DNA of 64,000 bases from Anaerolineae bacterium (GTDB lineage: Bacteria; Chloroflexota; Anaerolineae; Anaerolineales; Villigracilaceae), in assembly GCA_018648685.1 (NCBI GenBank), contig JABGQT010000123.1, positions 25,472-89,471 on the forward strand, read 5' to 3'. Position numbers and translations under genes: made by a program. The notes under the pieces were generated by a model. That model was not told the origin of the DNA and ran no database searches. It worked only from the letters and a program-made list of their open reading frames with translations. Positions 47,399 to 56,690 of this stretch are shown here, in pieces. Numbering within the stretch: the stretch's first letter is position 1; each line of letters opens with the position of its first letter.

Positions 47399-47413
47399 AA
47401 ATATTTTTCATAA

Positions 47414-47460
47414 ATAAAAATTCCTTGCGAAGCTTTAAAGCTCTGCAAGGAATTTTTATT
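47414..47460. terminator. bidirectional terminator between convergent genes
   Basis: AATAAAAATTCCTTGC / GCAAGGAATTTTTATT 16-bp perfect inverted repeat. Confidence 0.85.
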
Positions 47461-47479
47461 TATCAGGAGCTAGTCAATT

Positions 47480-48793
47480 TTACGCCGGTAACGCCTCTTC
47501 TGCTTCGAGCTGTGCTTTCGAGGCAGACATATCCAGTCGCGTTGAGAGCCAGAAGGCAATGGTAAGCATGATGACTTCCATCCCGAAGACGGTGGAGTAG
47601 GCAGCGAAAGCACTGCCCCCCATCCAAAATCGGACAATATCCACGATGCTGCCACCGATCAAACTGCCAAGGGCGTGACCGATCATATTTGCCATGCCCC
47701 AAACGCCCATCAACATCCCTGCGCGGATTGGGGTGGTGAAAGAAATGATGCCGGTTAGCATCCCTGCGCCAGCCAAGCCAGTGCCAAAGCCCATCACGAA
47801 GACGATGCTTTTGAATGCACCAGCGTTTCCGCTAATGCCGAGAAGGATTAGCGCAACGAAGACCAATGCGCTAGAGACGATGCCTATCCGCATCACTTTC
47901 ATATAGCCAAGCCATTTGATAAAAACTGTGCCCGAAAGAATCATGGCAAGCATCACGCCGATGCCCCAATACATGGTTAGGCGGGTAGTGTCGCCGACTG
48001 GCATATCGAGGACGAGTGCGCCATAGGGTTCGAGGAGCACATCCTGGGCGAGGGTGCCCAGAAAGGTGAAGAGAACAAGAATAAAGAAGGAGCGGATCTG
48101 TTTATCAGGCAACACGACTTCTTGCAAAACCTGTTTGAAGGGCATTTTGCTCGCTGATTCGACCGCTGCATCTACATCTTTGCCGCGCGGCTCTTGTTTT
48201 ATGGCGGCGAAAGTTGCTAAAACGAGAACGATGACTGCCACGCCGATTGCAACTTGCGTCAGGCTGGCGGGATCGTAATGCTCAAGGGCTTTTCCTAATC
48301 CGCCTGCACCCATGATGAGGCCTAGCAGCGTAGCAACTTCATACATCGTGACCGCGCGTCCGCGCCCGGCTTCGCCTTCAAAGCGATCTGCAACAAGAGC
48401 CTGAAAGGTGTTGTGTCCCAGGTTTCGCCCAACGCCGTAAATCAGAAAAGCAACGAATACGCCAACCGCGAGCATTGCGCTTCCGGCGAGATTAATCGAG
48501 AGTGTAGCGATAGAAATAATGCCTAATCCAATCAGCAATGCACCCAAAACGATATAGGGTTCACGGCGTTTGCCGAAAAGCATAAATCCATCTGAGCGGT
48601 AGCCGAACCAAATCCGCGCGGGGGAAACCAGTAGCGGGACGGCGAAGAAAAGCCCAACCAGCGAGGCGGGCATTTCCATCTCAGCGATCATGATTCGGTT
48701 CAGTGTTCCACCGATCAGCGCGCCGCTCAGCCCGTAGGCAATCGGGAAAAATGCGAGACGGATGTTGTTGAGAATACGAGCAACTTTTTTCAT
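47480..48793 (-). CDS. MFS transporter, PucC/LhaA (BCD) family
   Basis: LIGGTLNRIMIAEMEMPASLVGLFFAVPLLVSPARIWFGYRSDG...GKRREPYIVLGALL. Confidence 0.82.
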   Translation of the reverse strand: MKKVARILNNIRLAFFPIAYGLSGALIGGTLNRIMIAEMEMPASLVGLFFAVPLLVSPARIWFGYRSDGFMLFGKRREPYIVLGALLIGLGIISIATLSINLAGSAMLAVGVFVAFLIYGVGRNLGHNTFQALVADRFEGEAGRGRAVTMYEVATLLGLIMGAGGLGKALEHYDPASLTQVAIGVAVIVLVLATFAAIKQEPRGKDVDAAVESASKMPFKQVLQEVVLPDKQIRSFFILVLFTFLGTLAQDVLLEPYGALVLDMPVGDTTRLTMYWGIGVMLAMILSGTVFIKWLGYMKVMRIGIVSSALVFVALILLGISGNAGAFKSIVFVMGFGTGLAGAGMLTGIISFTTPIRAGMLMGVWGMANMIGHALGSLIGGSIVDIVRFWMGGSAFAAYSTVFGMEVIMLTIAFWLSTRLDMSASKAQLEAEEALPA

Positions 48794-48817
48794 TTTTCAA
48801 TTCCTTTTTTTGATCAT

Positions 48818-48899
48818 TGCGAGGCAGTTTTATCGCCAACGCAATCTCCATCAAATGCGGGAGACTGCCACGTCAGGCTAAGGCCTTCCTCGCAGTAAC
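48818..48899. repeat. dispersed repeat, copy 1 (overlaps hemY 3' end)
   Basis: TGCGAGGCAGTTTTATCGCCAACGCAATCTCCATCAAATGCGGGAGACTGCCACGTCAGGCTAAGGCCTTCCTCGCAGTAAC; second copy at 62997. Confidence 0.8.
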
Positions 48900-50249
48900 A
48901 TATTTTTTCACAGCCTGCCGACCTTGCTGAATACAATCGGGCACGCCAATGCCGCGATACGAACTCCCTGCCAAATAAATGCCTTCGGGAAGCGTTCTTT
49001 CGATTTCATCGAAAAAATCAAGATGCCCTACATTCGCTTGCGGGAAAGATTTTAGCCATCTAAAGGGGACGATTTGGAGAGGCTCCGCCGTGATTCCGAT
49101 GGTGGACTTTAACTCAGCCCGAACTATATCCAGCAAACCAGCATCCGACACCTCCGCAACTTCGGGTTTGCCACCGCCAAAGAAAACGCGGATCATCCCG
49201 TAGCCTTTTGGCGAGCGGCTAGGCATCTTGAGTGATGTAAATGTCACAGCATCAATCGCCCGTTTTTCTCGGCGCGGAATCATCAAGCCATGAACGCGAA
49301 AATTCGTTTGCACATCTTCTTCACGATAAATGAGTGTGACGGTGCCGATATTCTGATGAGCGATCGTTGACAGCTTTGCCGAGGCTTCATCGGCCACGCC
49401 AACCAACAACTTCGCCGTGACATTGGCGGGCGTAGCGAAAATCAGCGATTTTGCTGAGAGCGTTTCGCCATCTGATAACGTGACTTGATAGACAGCATCA
49501 TTTTTCTCGATTTTCGTGATTTCTACACTTAAGCGCAAATCGCCTTTGAGCTGACGTACCATCTCATCCGTCAATTCCTGCAAGCCCTGCGCAAATGCGC
49601 CGAAACGCGGTTTCTTTTCTTCATCCACAGGTTTATTTTTTCGCGCTTTACGCATCCGCCCAAAGACAGCTTTCACTAAACCGCCATATTCTGCTTCCAT
49701 CTCACGCATAATGGGAGAAGAAACGAGAATGCTTTGCGTATCAGGGTCGGTATTGTAAATTCCGCCCAAAATGGGACCGATAAATTGGTCGAGAGCTTCT
49801 CGCCCTAGTCGGCGGCTGACGAAATCAGCGAGAGATTCGTCAGCTGAGTCGCTTTTGGCTGGTTGGAAAGGCTCTGCCAAAAGGCGCAGTTTGCCGAATC
49901 CGCTCATTATCGGGGAGGTGATAAATTTAACGGGAGCAAGCGGCACTTCCACGGGTGTTCCGCCATCGAGAATATACATATGGCGGGTTTCGGCTCCCGG
50001 GTTGATGACGCTGTCTCGAATCCCCAACTCTCCCGCTAAATCCCATGCTTCTGGCTTGCGAGTAATGAAAGATTCGGGTCCACCATCAATGATCGCCTGC
50101 CCTTCGGGTAAATCAATAATTTCTGTGTGAACCTTGCCGCCCCAACGATCTTCTTTTTCGAGTAGCGCAAAAGAAATCCCGCTTTGCTGCGCTTCCCATG
50201 CGGCACTCAAACCGGTAATTCCGCCGCCGATGATGATGATTTCAGGCAT
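48873..50249 (-). CDS. hemY: protoporphyrinogen oxidase
   Basis: EIIIIGGGITGLSAAWEAQQSG, ALLEKEDRWGGKVHTE, GGPESFITRKPEAWDLAGELG, YLAGSSYRGIGVPDCIQQG. Confidence 0.92.
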   Translation of the reverse strand: MPEIIIIGGGITGLSAAWEAQQSGISFALLEKEDRWGGKVHTEIIDLPEGQAIIDGGPESFITRKPEAWDLAGELGIRDSVINPGAETRHMYILDGGTPVEVPLAPVKFITSPIMSGFGKLRLLAEPFQPAKSDSADESLADFVSRRLGREALDQFIGPILGGIYNTDPDTQSILVSSPIMREMEAEYGGLVKAVFGRMRKARKNKPVDEEKKPRFGAFAQGLQELTDEMVRQLKGDLRLSVEITKIEKNDAVYQVTLSDGETLSAKSLIFATPANVTAKLLVGVADEASAKLSTIAHQNIGTVTLIYREEDVQTNFRVHGLMIPRREKRAIDAVTFTSLKMPSRSPKGYGMIRVFFGGGKPEVAEVSDAGLLDIVRAELKSTIGITAEPLQIVPFRWLKSFPQANVGHLDFFDEIERTLPEGIYLAGSSYRGIGVPDCIQQGRQAVKKYVTARKALA

Positions 50250-50267
50250 TTTTGCTCCGTTTTTTAG

Positions 50268-50300
50268 AAAGTGACAGTCACCTAAGGTGACTGTCACTTT
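50268..50300. repeat. perfect 33-bp palindrome supplying hemH stop codon
   Basis: AAAGTGACAGTCACCT A AGGTGACTGTCACTTT. Confidence 0.8.
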
Positions 50301-51277
50301 TGTATTCTTTCCAAAATAATTTCGCTCAACGCTTCAACATGCAAATCGCTGGCGTTCAACGCGGGGAAATAGCGATATTCTCCGCCGCCAGCATTTTGAA
50401 AACTCTCGCGCCCTTCATCGCCAAGCTCGCCGACCGTTTCGAGACAATCGACCGCAAAGCCAGGGGCAACAACACCCAAATTATCTAAGTTTTCCGCACC
50501 CAGCTTCTCAAGAGTTTGGCTGGTATACGGTTGCAACCATTCTTGCCGCCCAAAACGCGATTGAAAAGCCGCCAACCATTCATCTTCACCAAGCGTAAGT
50601 TCAGCCGCAAGCAGCTCCGCCGTGCGCAGACATTGTGCATCGTAGGGATCACCTTTTTCTGCGTATGCTGCCGGAATTCCGTGAAAAGAGAGCATCAATT
50701 TCTCTGGCTTTTGCGACTGTGCCCAAAACGCGCGCAGGCTTTCTGCCACTGCCGAAATATAGGCAGGATGGTCGTGATAATTATTAATAATTTCTGTTGG
50801 GGGAATGGCGCGCCAACGCTTCAATTCGTCAAAAACAGCTGCAATAATCGTGCCGCTGGTGGTATTTGAATATTGCGGAAAAAGTGGCAGGATGACGAGA
50901 TGCGTTGCGCCCTTTTCTCTTAATTCCCCTATAGCGTCTTTAATAGACGGATTGCCGTAGCGCATCCCGACCGCGACATTTAGGCTTGCCTCCGGTAAAC
51001 GAGCACGAAGCGCGGCTTCGAGATTTTCCGCTAAATCCCGCGTATGATACAAAAGAGGCGACCCCCGCTCATCCCAAACACGCTGATAGAGCTTCGCCGA
51101 ACGGCGCGGACGGGTATTCAAGATAATCCCATGCAAAAGCGGCAACCAAGCCCAGCACGACATTTCTATCACACGCGGGTCTGCTAAAAATTGCGCTAAA
51201 AAACGCCGAACAGCTTTTAGGGTCGGCGCATCGGGGGTGCCAGTGTTGGCAAGAAGTATTCCGAGAGATTTACACAT
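50294..51277 (-). CDS. hemH: ferrochelatase
   Basis: MCKSLGILLANTGTPDAPTLKAVRRFLAQFLADPRVIE, LMLSFHGIPAAYAEKGDPYDAQC, GFAVDCLETVGELGDEGRE; start at 51277. Confidence 0.92.
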   Translation of the reverse strand: MCKSLGILLANTGTPDAPTLKAVRRFLAQFLADPRVIEMSCWAWLPLLHGIILNTRPRRSAKLYQRVWDERGSPLLYHTRDLAENLEAALRARLPEASLNVAVGMRYGNPSIKDAIGELREKGATHLVILPLFPQYSNTTSGTIIAAVFDELKRWRAIPPTEIINNYHDHPAYISAVAESLRAFWAQSQKPEKLMLSFHGIPAAYAEKGDPYDAQCLRTAELLAAELTLGEDEWLAAFQSRFGRQEWLQPYTSQTLEKLGAENLDNLGVVAPGFAVDCLETVGELGDEGRESFQNAGGGEYRYFPALNASDLHVEALSEIILERIQK

Positions 51278-51367
51278 AACGCTCAGTATTTTAGACGAAA
51301 GACCCAGAAAGTTTATGTAGTTTTTAGTAGATTTGGGTGAGGGTTTATTAAGAACCTTCGCAAGCCC

Positions 51368-51395
51368 TTGCAATAACTCTCTTATCTGTTATCTT
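51368..51395 (+). promoter_or_regulatory. sigma70-like promoter candidate
   Basis: TTGCAA-N16-TATCTT upstream of 51448 methyltransferase; same architecture at 52196. Confidence 0.4.
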
Positions 51396-51447
51396 TGCGC
51401 TATCGTTTTTTGTGCGCACAATTAGTTTTTTTTACAGGAAAGGTTAT

Positions 51448-52176
51448 ATGAAAATACTTTTGAACAGAAAATCATCTATTCATGAAATAAAGCAACGCTT
51501 CGACAAAGACGTTGACCGTTTCTCTAATCTCGAAAGCGGACAAACAGCGACCATTGACGCCCCGCTCGCGATGGAACTGATCACACAAGCCGCGTATCAC
51601 AGCACGCCAGATGTCAAAAAGGTTCTGGATATAGGTTGCGGCGCAGGAAATAACACCCTGAAATTTCTGGAATACGCTCCATCCTTTGATAGCGACTTAA
51701 TTGATTTAAGCCTCCCCATGCTGAAAAAAGCAAAAGAGCGGATCTCGGCGATAAACACTGGCGAAGTCAAAATTATTCAGGGCGATTTTCGAGAAATAGA
51801 ACTACTTGATAACGAATACGATGTCATTTTTGCAGCAGCCGTTTTACATCACCTACGAGATGACCAAGATTGGGAAAGAACTTTTGAGAAAATCTACAGA
51901 ATTACAGCCCCCGGCGGGAGCATCTGGATCACAGACCTGATCTCTCACGAAACAGAAGCTGTCCAATCATTAATGTGGGAACGTTATGGGGAATATCTCA
52001 CATCATTTGGCGGCGAAGAATATAAAGAGAAGATCTTTGGCTATATCGAACTGGAAGATTCTCCCCGCTCCGTTACGTATCAATTAGGTTTACTGCGTAA
52101 AGTCGGTTTTAGTCATGTTGAGCTTTTGCATAAAAATTCCTGTTTTGCGGCTTTTGGGGCGATTAAGGGGATATAA
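51448..52176 (+). CDS. class I SAM-dependent methyltransferase
   Basis: VKKVLDIGCGAGNNTLKFLE; ATG 51448. Confidence 0.88.
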   Translation: MKILLNRKSSIHEIKQRFDKDVDRFSNLESGQTATIDAPLAMELITQAAYHSTPDVKKVLDIGCGAGNNTLKFLEYAPSFDSDLIDLSLPMLKKAKERISAINTGEVKIIQGDFREIELLDNEYDVIFAAAVLHHLRDDQDWERTFEKIYRITAPGGSIWITDLISHETEAVQSLMWERYGEYLTSFGGEEYKEKIFGYIELEDSPRSVTYQLGLLRKVGFSHVELLHKNSCFAAFGAIKGI

Positions 52177-52195
52177 GAAAACTCTCTTCTTATAC

Positions 52196-52223
52196 TTGCA
52201 AAATTCCCCTAATCTGTTATCGT
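52196..52223 (+). promoter_or_regulatory. sigma70-like promoter candidate
   Basis: TTGCAA-N16-TATCGT upstream of 52266 gene. Confidence 0.4.
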
Positions 52224-52265
52224 TGCACAACACTTTCAAGCAACCTATCACTAGAAAAAAACAAT

Positions 52266-52829
52266 ATGGAACATCCAATCTCAGCAAATACAGCCCTTTT
52301 AATTATCGATGTCCAACAAGGTTTTGATAATCCCGTTTGGGGGCAAAGAAACAATTCAAACGCCGAAGAAAATATCGCTCGATTGATCAGCACATGGAGA
52401 AAGAAAAATAGACCCGTAATTCATGTGCAACATTGCTCAGTAGAGCCAAATTCCCCACTGCACCCTGATTCACCCGGCGTTGAATTCAAGCCGGAAGCAA
52501 TACCTATTGGAGTCGAACCAATTTTCCAAAAGACGGTCAACAGCGCTTTTATCGGGACCAACCTTGAAAAATATCTTCGAAAACAAGGCATCGAAAATCT
52601 CGTCATTGTTGGGCTGACCACTGACCACTGCGTCTCCACAAGTGCACGCATGGCTGGGAATTTGGGCTTCAACGTCTGGCTCGTCTCTGATGCTACAGCA
52701 ACTTTCGGAAAAACAGGGCCGGATGGGAAAGAGTATTCAGCAGATGAAGTTCACGCTGTCAATCTCGCTAGTCTGCATGATGAGTTCTGTCAGGTTGTCA
52801 CGACAAAAAATCTAATTGATAATGCTTGA
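52266..52829 (+). CDS. isochorismatase-family cysteine hydrolase
   Basis: TALLIIDVQQGFDNPVWG, VNSAFIGTNLEKYLRKQGIENLVIVGLTTDHCVSTSARMA. Confidence 0.92.
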   Translation: MEHPISANTALLIIDVQQGFDNPVWGQRNNSNAEENIARLISTWRKKNRPVIHVQHCSVEPNSPLHPDSPGVEFKPEAIPIGVEPIFQKTVNSAFIGTNLEKYLRKQGIENLVIVGLTTDHCVSTSARMAGNLGFNVWLVSDATATFGKTGPDGKEYSADEVHAVNLASLHDEFCQVVTTKNLIDNA

Positions 52830-53325
52830 GGAAAGAGCTTTGCTAATAATAGAACTAGAAAAGCATTTAGAAAAAAAATTACATCAACTCAAAGGTTCTT
52901 GGGTAAAGAAAAACAGTCACTACGATGGTAGTATTTGTCAGGTCTTAGATATGCAAGAAGATACAAACCGCTATTGGGATGCCAGTTGGAAAAATATGCA
53001 CATTGAGTTCAAAAAAGGAAATTCTATTTGGTTAGACTTAATTCGGTATGGTGAAATTTTATTAGGAGTAAACGAACAGGCAACCAAAGAGACATTTTCT
53101 TTATTTTTTATTCCAAACAAAGACAAAACTCTAATAGTAGAGATAATGGGTGTTGAGACAAAAAAAATCATAACCAAACTAGGAATTACCAAAGAAATAT
53201 CAAAGAGTTTGATTGCTCTCAAAAACAATCTTCCCCGCTCTCTCAATGCCCAAGCAAGTTTGACAAAAAAAGATATAAGAGAGATCGCTGACTTTGTGTT
53301 AATTAGTCAAAACTTACTCAAATAA
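52822..53325 (+). CDS. hypothetical protein
   Basis: 167 aa overlapping the end of upstream gene. Confidence 0.55.
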   Translation: MLEERALLIIELEKHLEKKLHQLKGSWVKKNSHYDGSICQVLDMQEDTNRYWDASWKNMHIEFKKGNSIWLDLIRYGEILLGVNEQATKETFSLFFIPNKDKTLIVEIMGVETKKIITKLGITKEISKSLIALKNNLPRSLNAQASLTKKDIREIADFVLISQNLLK

Positions 53326-53357
53326 TATAATAATCACACACACATATTTATTCAACT

Positions 53358-54914
53358 ATGCGCAAATACATCTACTTCACTGTCTTCATCTCTGGCATGA
53401 CCACCCTCGCTGCCGAATTATCCGCATCGCGCCTGATCGGCAACGTCTTTGGGACAAGCAATCTTGTTTGGGCTGCTATTATTGGATTAATGCTGCTCTA
53501 TCTCACCCTCGGATATACACTCGGCGGCAAACAAGCCGATAAATCGCCACACGCTAAAAGTATGTATAAAATTTTGGCATGGGGAGCGTTTACATTGGGC
53601 ATCGTTCCCTTTATCGCCAATCCCGTTTTGCGCGCCGCCGCAACCGCCTTTGACGGACTCCAGGTCGGCGTAATGATGGGGGCATTCGTTGCCGTTTTGG
53701 TGCTTTTCAGCATCCCGATCACGCTTTTGGGCATGATCTCACCTTATGCCATCCGCCTGAGCATGGATGATACTGAGAAAGCCGGCAAAATTTCAGGCAA
53801 TATCTATGCCATTTCCACGCTTGGTTCATTTTTAGGCACTTATCTGCCCGTCCTCGTGCTGATCCCGACTGTCGGCACAACGAAAACTTTTCTCATCTTC
53901 AGCCTTTTCCTGCTTTTTGTCGCGCTTGCAGGCCTCGCCAAAAGCGCTGGCACGCGCAAAATGCTGCCCTATTTGCTAATGGTCGTTTTTATCGCCATTC
54001 TTGCCATCTTCGACAGTGGACGCGGTATCAAACAAACCGAAGGGCAAGTTTACGAAACAGAATCCGCTTATAACTATATCGAAGTTTTGCAGCGCGGCAG
54101 CGAAACGCATCTGCGCCTGAACGATGGGCAGGGTGTCCATTCTGTTTATGACCCTGATAATCTCGATTACGATGGCCCCTGGTCACAATTTCTGGTTGGT
54201 CCCTTTTTCAATACCCCGCCCCGCGCCACGAAAGATGTGAAACGCATCGCCATTGTCGGCTTGGCTGCGGGCACATTTGCACAGCAAGCAACCGCTGTTT
54301 ATGGCGATATTCCCATTGATGGCTTCGAAATCGACCCCAAGATCATCGAAGTTGGCAATAATTATTTCGGGATGGATCAATTGAATAATCTCAACGCCAA
54401 CGCCGAAGATGGACGCTGGGGTCTCGCCCACAGCCCGCATCAATATGACATCATCGCCGTAGATGCTTATAGACCTCCCTACATTCCCTGGCACATGACC
54501 ACATTGGAATTTTTTGAGATAGCGCACACGCGCTTGTCCCCAACAGGCGTATTAACCATCAACGTAGGGCGGCTCCCCGGCGACCGCCGTTTAATCAACG
54601 CCATGGCAACCACCATTGCCCAAACATTCCCCTCCGTCTATATTATGGACATCCCCTACACCCTCAACTCCATCATTTACGCTACAAAACAGCCCACCAA
54701 TGAAGATTTTCTCTCTACAAATCTCATTGCCCTGACCAATAGCGGAGATACACATCCCCTACTTTTGGATGCAACGCAAACGGCATGGACATATCGGCAA
54801 GAGGGCTACGAAAACTCCACCATCTTTACCGATGATAAAGCCCCCATCGAATGGATTACCAACGATATGATATTAGGATTCATGTTGGGTGGGGATGTGG
54901 AGAGTTTGCAATAA
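53358..54914 (+). CDS. fused MFS/spermidine synthase-like protein
   Basis: N-terminal TM region, C-terminal Rossmann: RIAIVGLAAGTFAQQATAVYGDIPIDGFEIDPKIIEVG. Confidence 0.88.
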   Translation: MRKYIYFTVFISGMTTLAAELSASRLIGNVFGTSNLVWAAIIGLMLLYLTLGYTLGGKQADKSPHAKSMYKILAWGAFTLGIVPFIANPVLRAAATAFDGLQVGVMMGAFVAVLVLFSIPITLLGMISPYAIRLSMDDTEKAGKISGNIYAISTLGSFLGTYLPVLVLIPTVGTTKTFLIFSLFLLFVALAGLAKSAGTRKMLPYLLMVVFIAILAIFDSGRGIKQTEGQVYETESAYNYIEVLQRGSETHLRLNDGQGVHSVYDPDNLDYDGPWSQFLVGPFFNTPPRATKDVKRIAIVGLAAGTFAQQATAVYGDIPIDGFEIDPKIIEVGNNYFGMDQLNNLNANAEDGRWGLAHSPHQYDIIAVDAYRPPYIPWHMTTLEFFEIAHTRLSPTGVLTINVGRLPGDRRLINAMATTIAQTFPSVYIMDIPYTLNSIIYATKQPTNEDFLSTNLIALTNSGDTHPLLLDATQTAWTYRQEGYENSTIFTDDKAPIEWITNDMILGFMLGGDVESLQ

Positions 54915-54919
54915 CAATC

Positions 54920-54945
54920 GTAGGGGCGGGGCTTAACCCGCCCCT
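54920..54945. repeat. GC palindrome, copy B
   Basis: TAGGGGCGGGGCTTAACCCGCCCCTA; same arms as 42156-42180. Confidence 0.7.
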
Positions 54946-54961
54946 ACAACAACATAAAACT

Positions 54962-55663
54962 ATGAATAAAACCCTTTCCAATATCCTCTCTTTCCTCACC
55001 ACCCTCCTTACCCCTATCGTACTGGTTCTTTTCGGCATCCGTATATTACTCACGCCGATTTTTCCTGAGATCGAGTACCGTATGCCCGGCTTCCCGCCTG
55101 ATAGCTATGGCTTCTCTCAAGAAGAACGTTTGAAATGGGCAAAAAACGCGATCGAATATCTCAACAACGATGCAGGGCCTGAATTTCTTGGCGATTTGAC
55201 TTTTGACGATGGCTCTCCGCTCTACAAAGAAAGCGAGGTCAGTCACATGCTAGATGTGAAGATTCTAATCCAGATCGCTTTAAAAGTTTGGGGGGCGGCG
55301 TTTGGGATCTTGATCGCGCTTGGGGCTTGGGCGATGTTGAAAAATGGCAAGCAAGCCTATTTCTTGGGTTTGAAGCGGGGCGGCTGGTTAACGCTCATCC
55401 TGACGGGAAGTCTCGCCCTGATCGCTTCAATCAATTTCTGGGCATTCTTCGCCCAATTCCATCATGTTTTCTTTGAGGGGGAAAGCTGGATTTTCCTCTA
55501 CTCCGATACATTGATCCGCCTTTTCCCGATGCGCCTATGGCAAGATGCTTTCATAATGGAGGCGATCATTGTGGTTGGCGGCGGACTGGCTCTGGCGTTT
55601 GGCTTGAAACCCGCCCTCCTCAGCCCCCCCATTTCAAAGAACAAAAATGGAGAGGAGGCTTAG
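54962..55663 (+). CDS. hypothetical membrane protein (DUF1461-like)
   Basis: FPPDSYGFSQEERLKWAKNAIEYLNND; about 5 TM; ATG 54962. Confidence 0.6.
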   Translation: MNKTLSNILSFLTTLLTPIVLVLFGIRILLTPIFPEIEYRMPGFPPDSYGFSQEERLKWAKNAIEYLNNDAGPEFLGDLTFDDGSPLYKESEVSHMLDVKILIQIALKVWGAAFGILIALGAWAMLKNGKQAYFLGLKRGGWLTLILTGSLALIASINFWAFFAQFHHVFFEGESWIFLYSDTLIRLFPMRLWQDAFIMEAIIVVGGGLALAFGLKPALLSPPISKNKNGEEA

Positions 55664-55714
55664 CCCCTCCCCTAAATTGAAAACCAAATTTAGGGGAGGC
55701 TGGGAGGGGGCCTA
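55660..55714. repeat. intergenic palindrome
   Basis: CCCCTCCCCTAAATT...AAATTTAGGGGAGGCTGGGAGGGG. Confidence 0.6.
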
Positions 55715-55760
55715 AGTGTTAAGGGTGGTGTATAATTCTTTCAGCTAAAAGGAGCTAAAA

Positions 55761-56516
55761 ATGAGGCAGTTTTTATCGTTAGAAGGACGCACCGCTATCG
55801 TGACAGGTGCAGCACGCGGAATTGGAAAAGCAATTGCCGAAACTTTGGCCGCACGCGGTGCAAAGGTTGCTGTTGTAGATTTACGCATGGACTTGGCAGA
55901 AGAAACTGCAAGTGAGATCACTGCAGCTTCAGGTATCGAAGCTATCGCTCTCGAAGCAGATGTTTCTAACCGAGAGAGCGTAAACGCAATGATCAAGAGC
56001 GCTGTTGAGAAACTTGGAAAAATCGATATTTTGGTCAACAATGCCGGCATCACACGTGATGGACTGATCATGCGTATGAAAGAAGCAGATTGGGATATGG
56101 TTTTAGACATCAACCTGAAAGGTGCTTTCAACTGCTCGCAGGCTCTTGCCCGCCCGATGATGAAACAGCGCTACGGACGAATCATTAACATCTCTTCGGT
56201 TTCTGGTGTAACCGGGCAAGCCGGACAGACGAATTATTCATCATCCAAAGCCGGTTTAATCGGTTTTACAAAAGCACTTGCCAAAGAAGTTGGCTCACGA
56301 GGCATTACCGTGAACGCGGTTGCACCTGGTTTTATTGAAACTGTACTAACCCATGACCTACCTGAAGAGATCAGAGAAATGTCCATGAAGCTCACTCCCA
56401 TGGGCAGATTCGGCACGCCGCAAGATATTGCCAACGCGGTTGCTTTCCTCGCCGCAGAAGAATCTTCTTTCATCACCGGTGTCACCTTGCAGGTTGACGG
56501 CGGAATGGTGATGTAA
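55761..56516 (+). CDS. fabG: 3-oxoacyl-ACP reductase
   Basis: TGAARGIGKAIAETLAARGAKV, LVNNAGITRDGLIMRM, YSSSKAGLIGFTKALAKE. Confidence 0.93.
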   Translation: MRQFLSLEGRTAIVTGAARGIGKAIAETLAARGAKVAVVDLRMDLAEETASEITAASGIEAIALEADVSNRESVNAMIKSAVEKLGKIDILVNNAGITRDGLIMRMKEADWDMVLDINLKGAFNCSQALARPMMKQRYGRIINISSVSGVTGQAGQTNYSSSKAGLIGFTKALAKEVGSRGITVNAVAPGFIETVLTHDLPEEIREMSMKLTPMGRFGTPQDIANAVAFLAAEESSFITGVTLQVDGGMVM

Positions 56517-56583
56517 GGAAGTTGCAAGAGGCAAGTTCGCAAGAGCAAATTTAAAGTTAAATTGGTGCATCCTTTGATAAAAA

Positions 56584-56637
56584 ACGTATTGCGTATTTCG
56601 TAATGTTTTTTACGCAACACGCAATACGTAATACGAG
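56584..56637. repeat. inverted intergenic repeat ACGTATTGCGTATTTCG...ACGCAATACGTAATACG
   Basis: palindromic; right arm identical over 21 nt to 24883-24903 (inverted). Confidence 0.75.
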
Positions 56638-56690
56638 GCAAAAAATATACATCATTTTGGCATAGAACAACAAAAGCAAGGAGATAAAAA

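Noticed and set aside
47480-48793. Phototrophy inferred from PucC-like MFS
   Set aside because: No bacteriochlorophyll or reaction-centre genes in the window; family membership alone is not enough.
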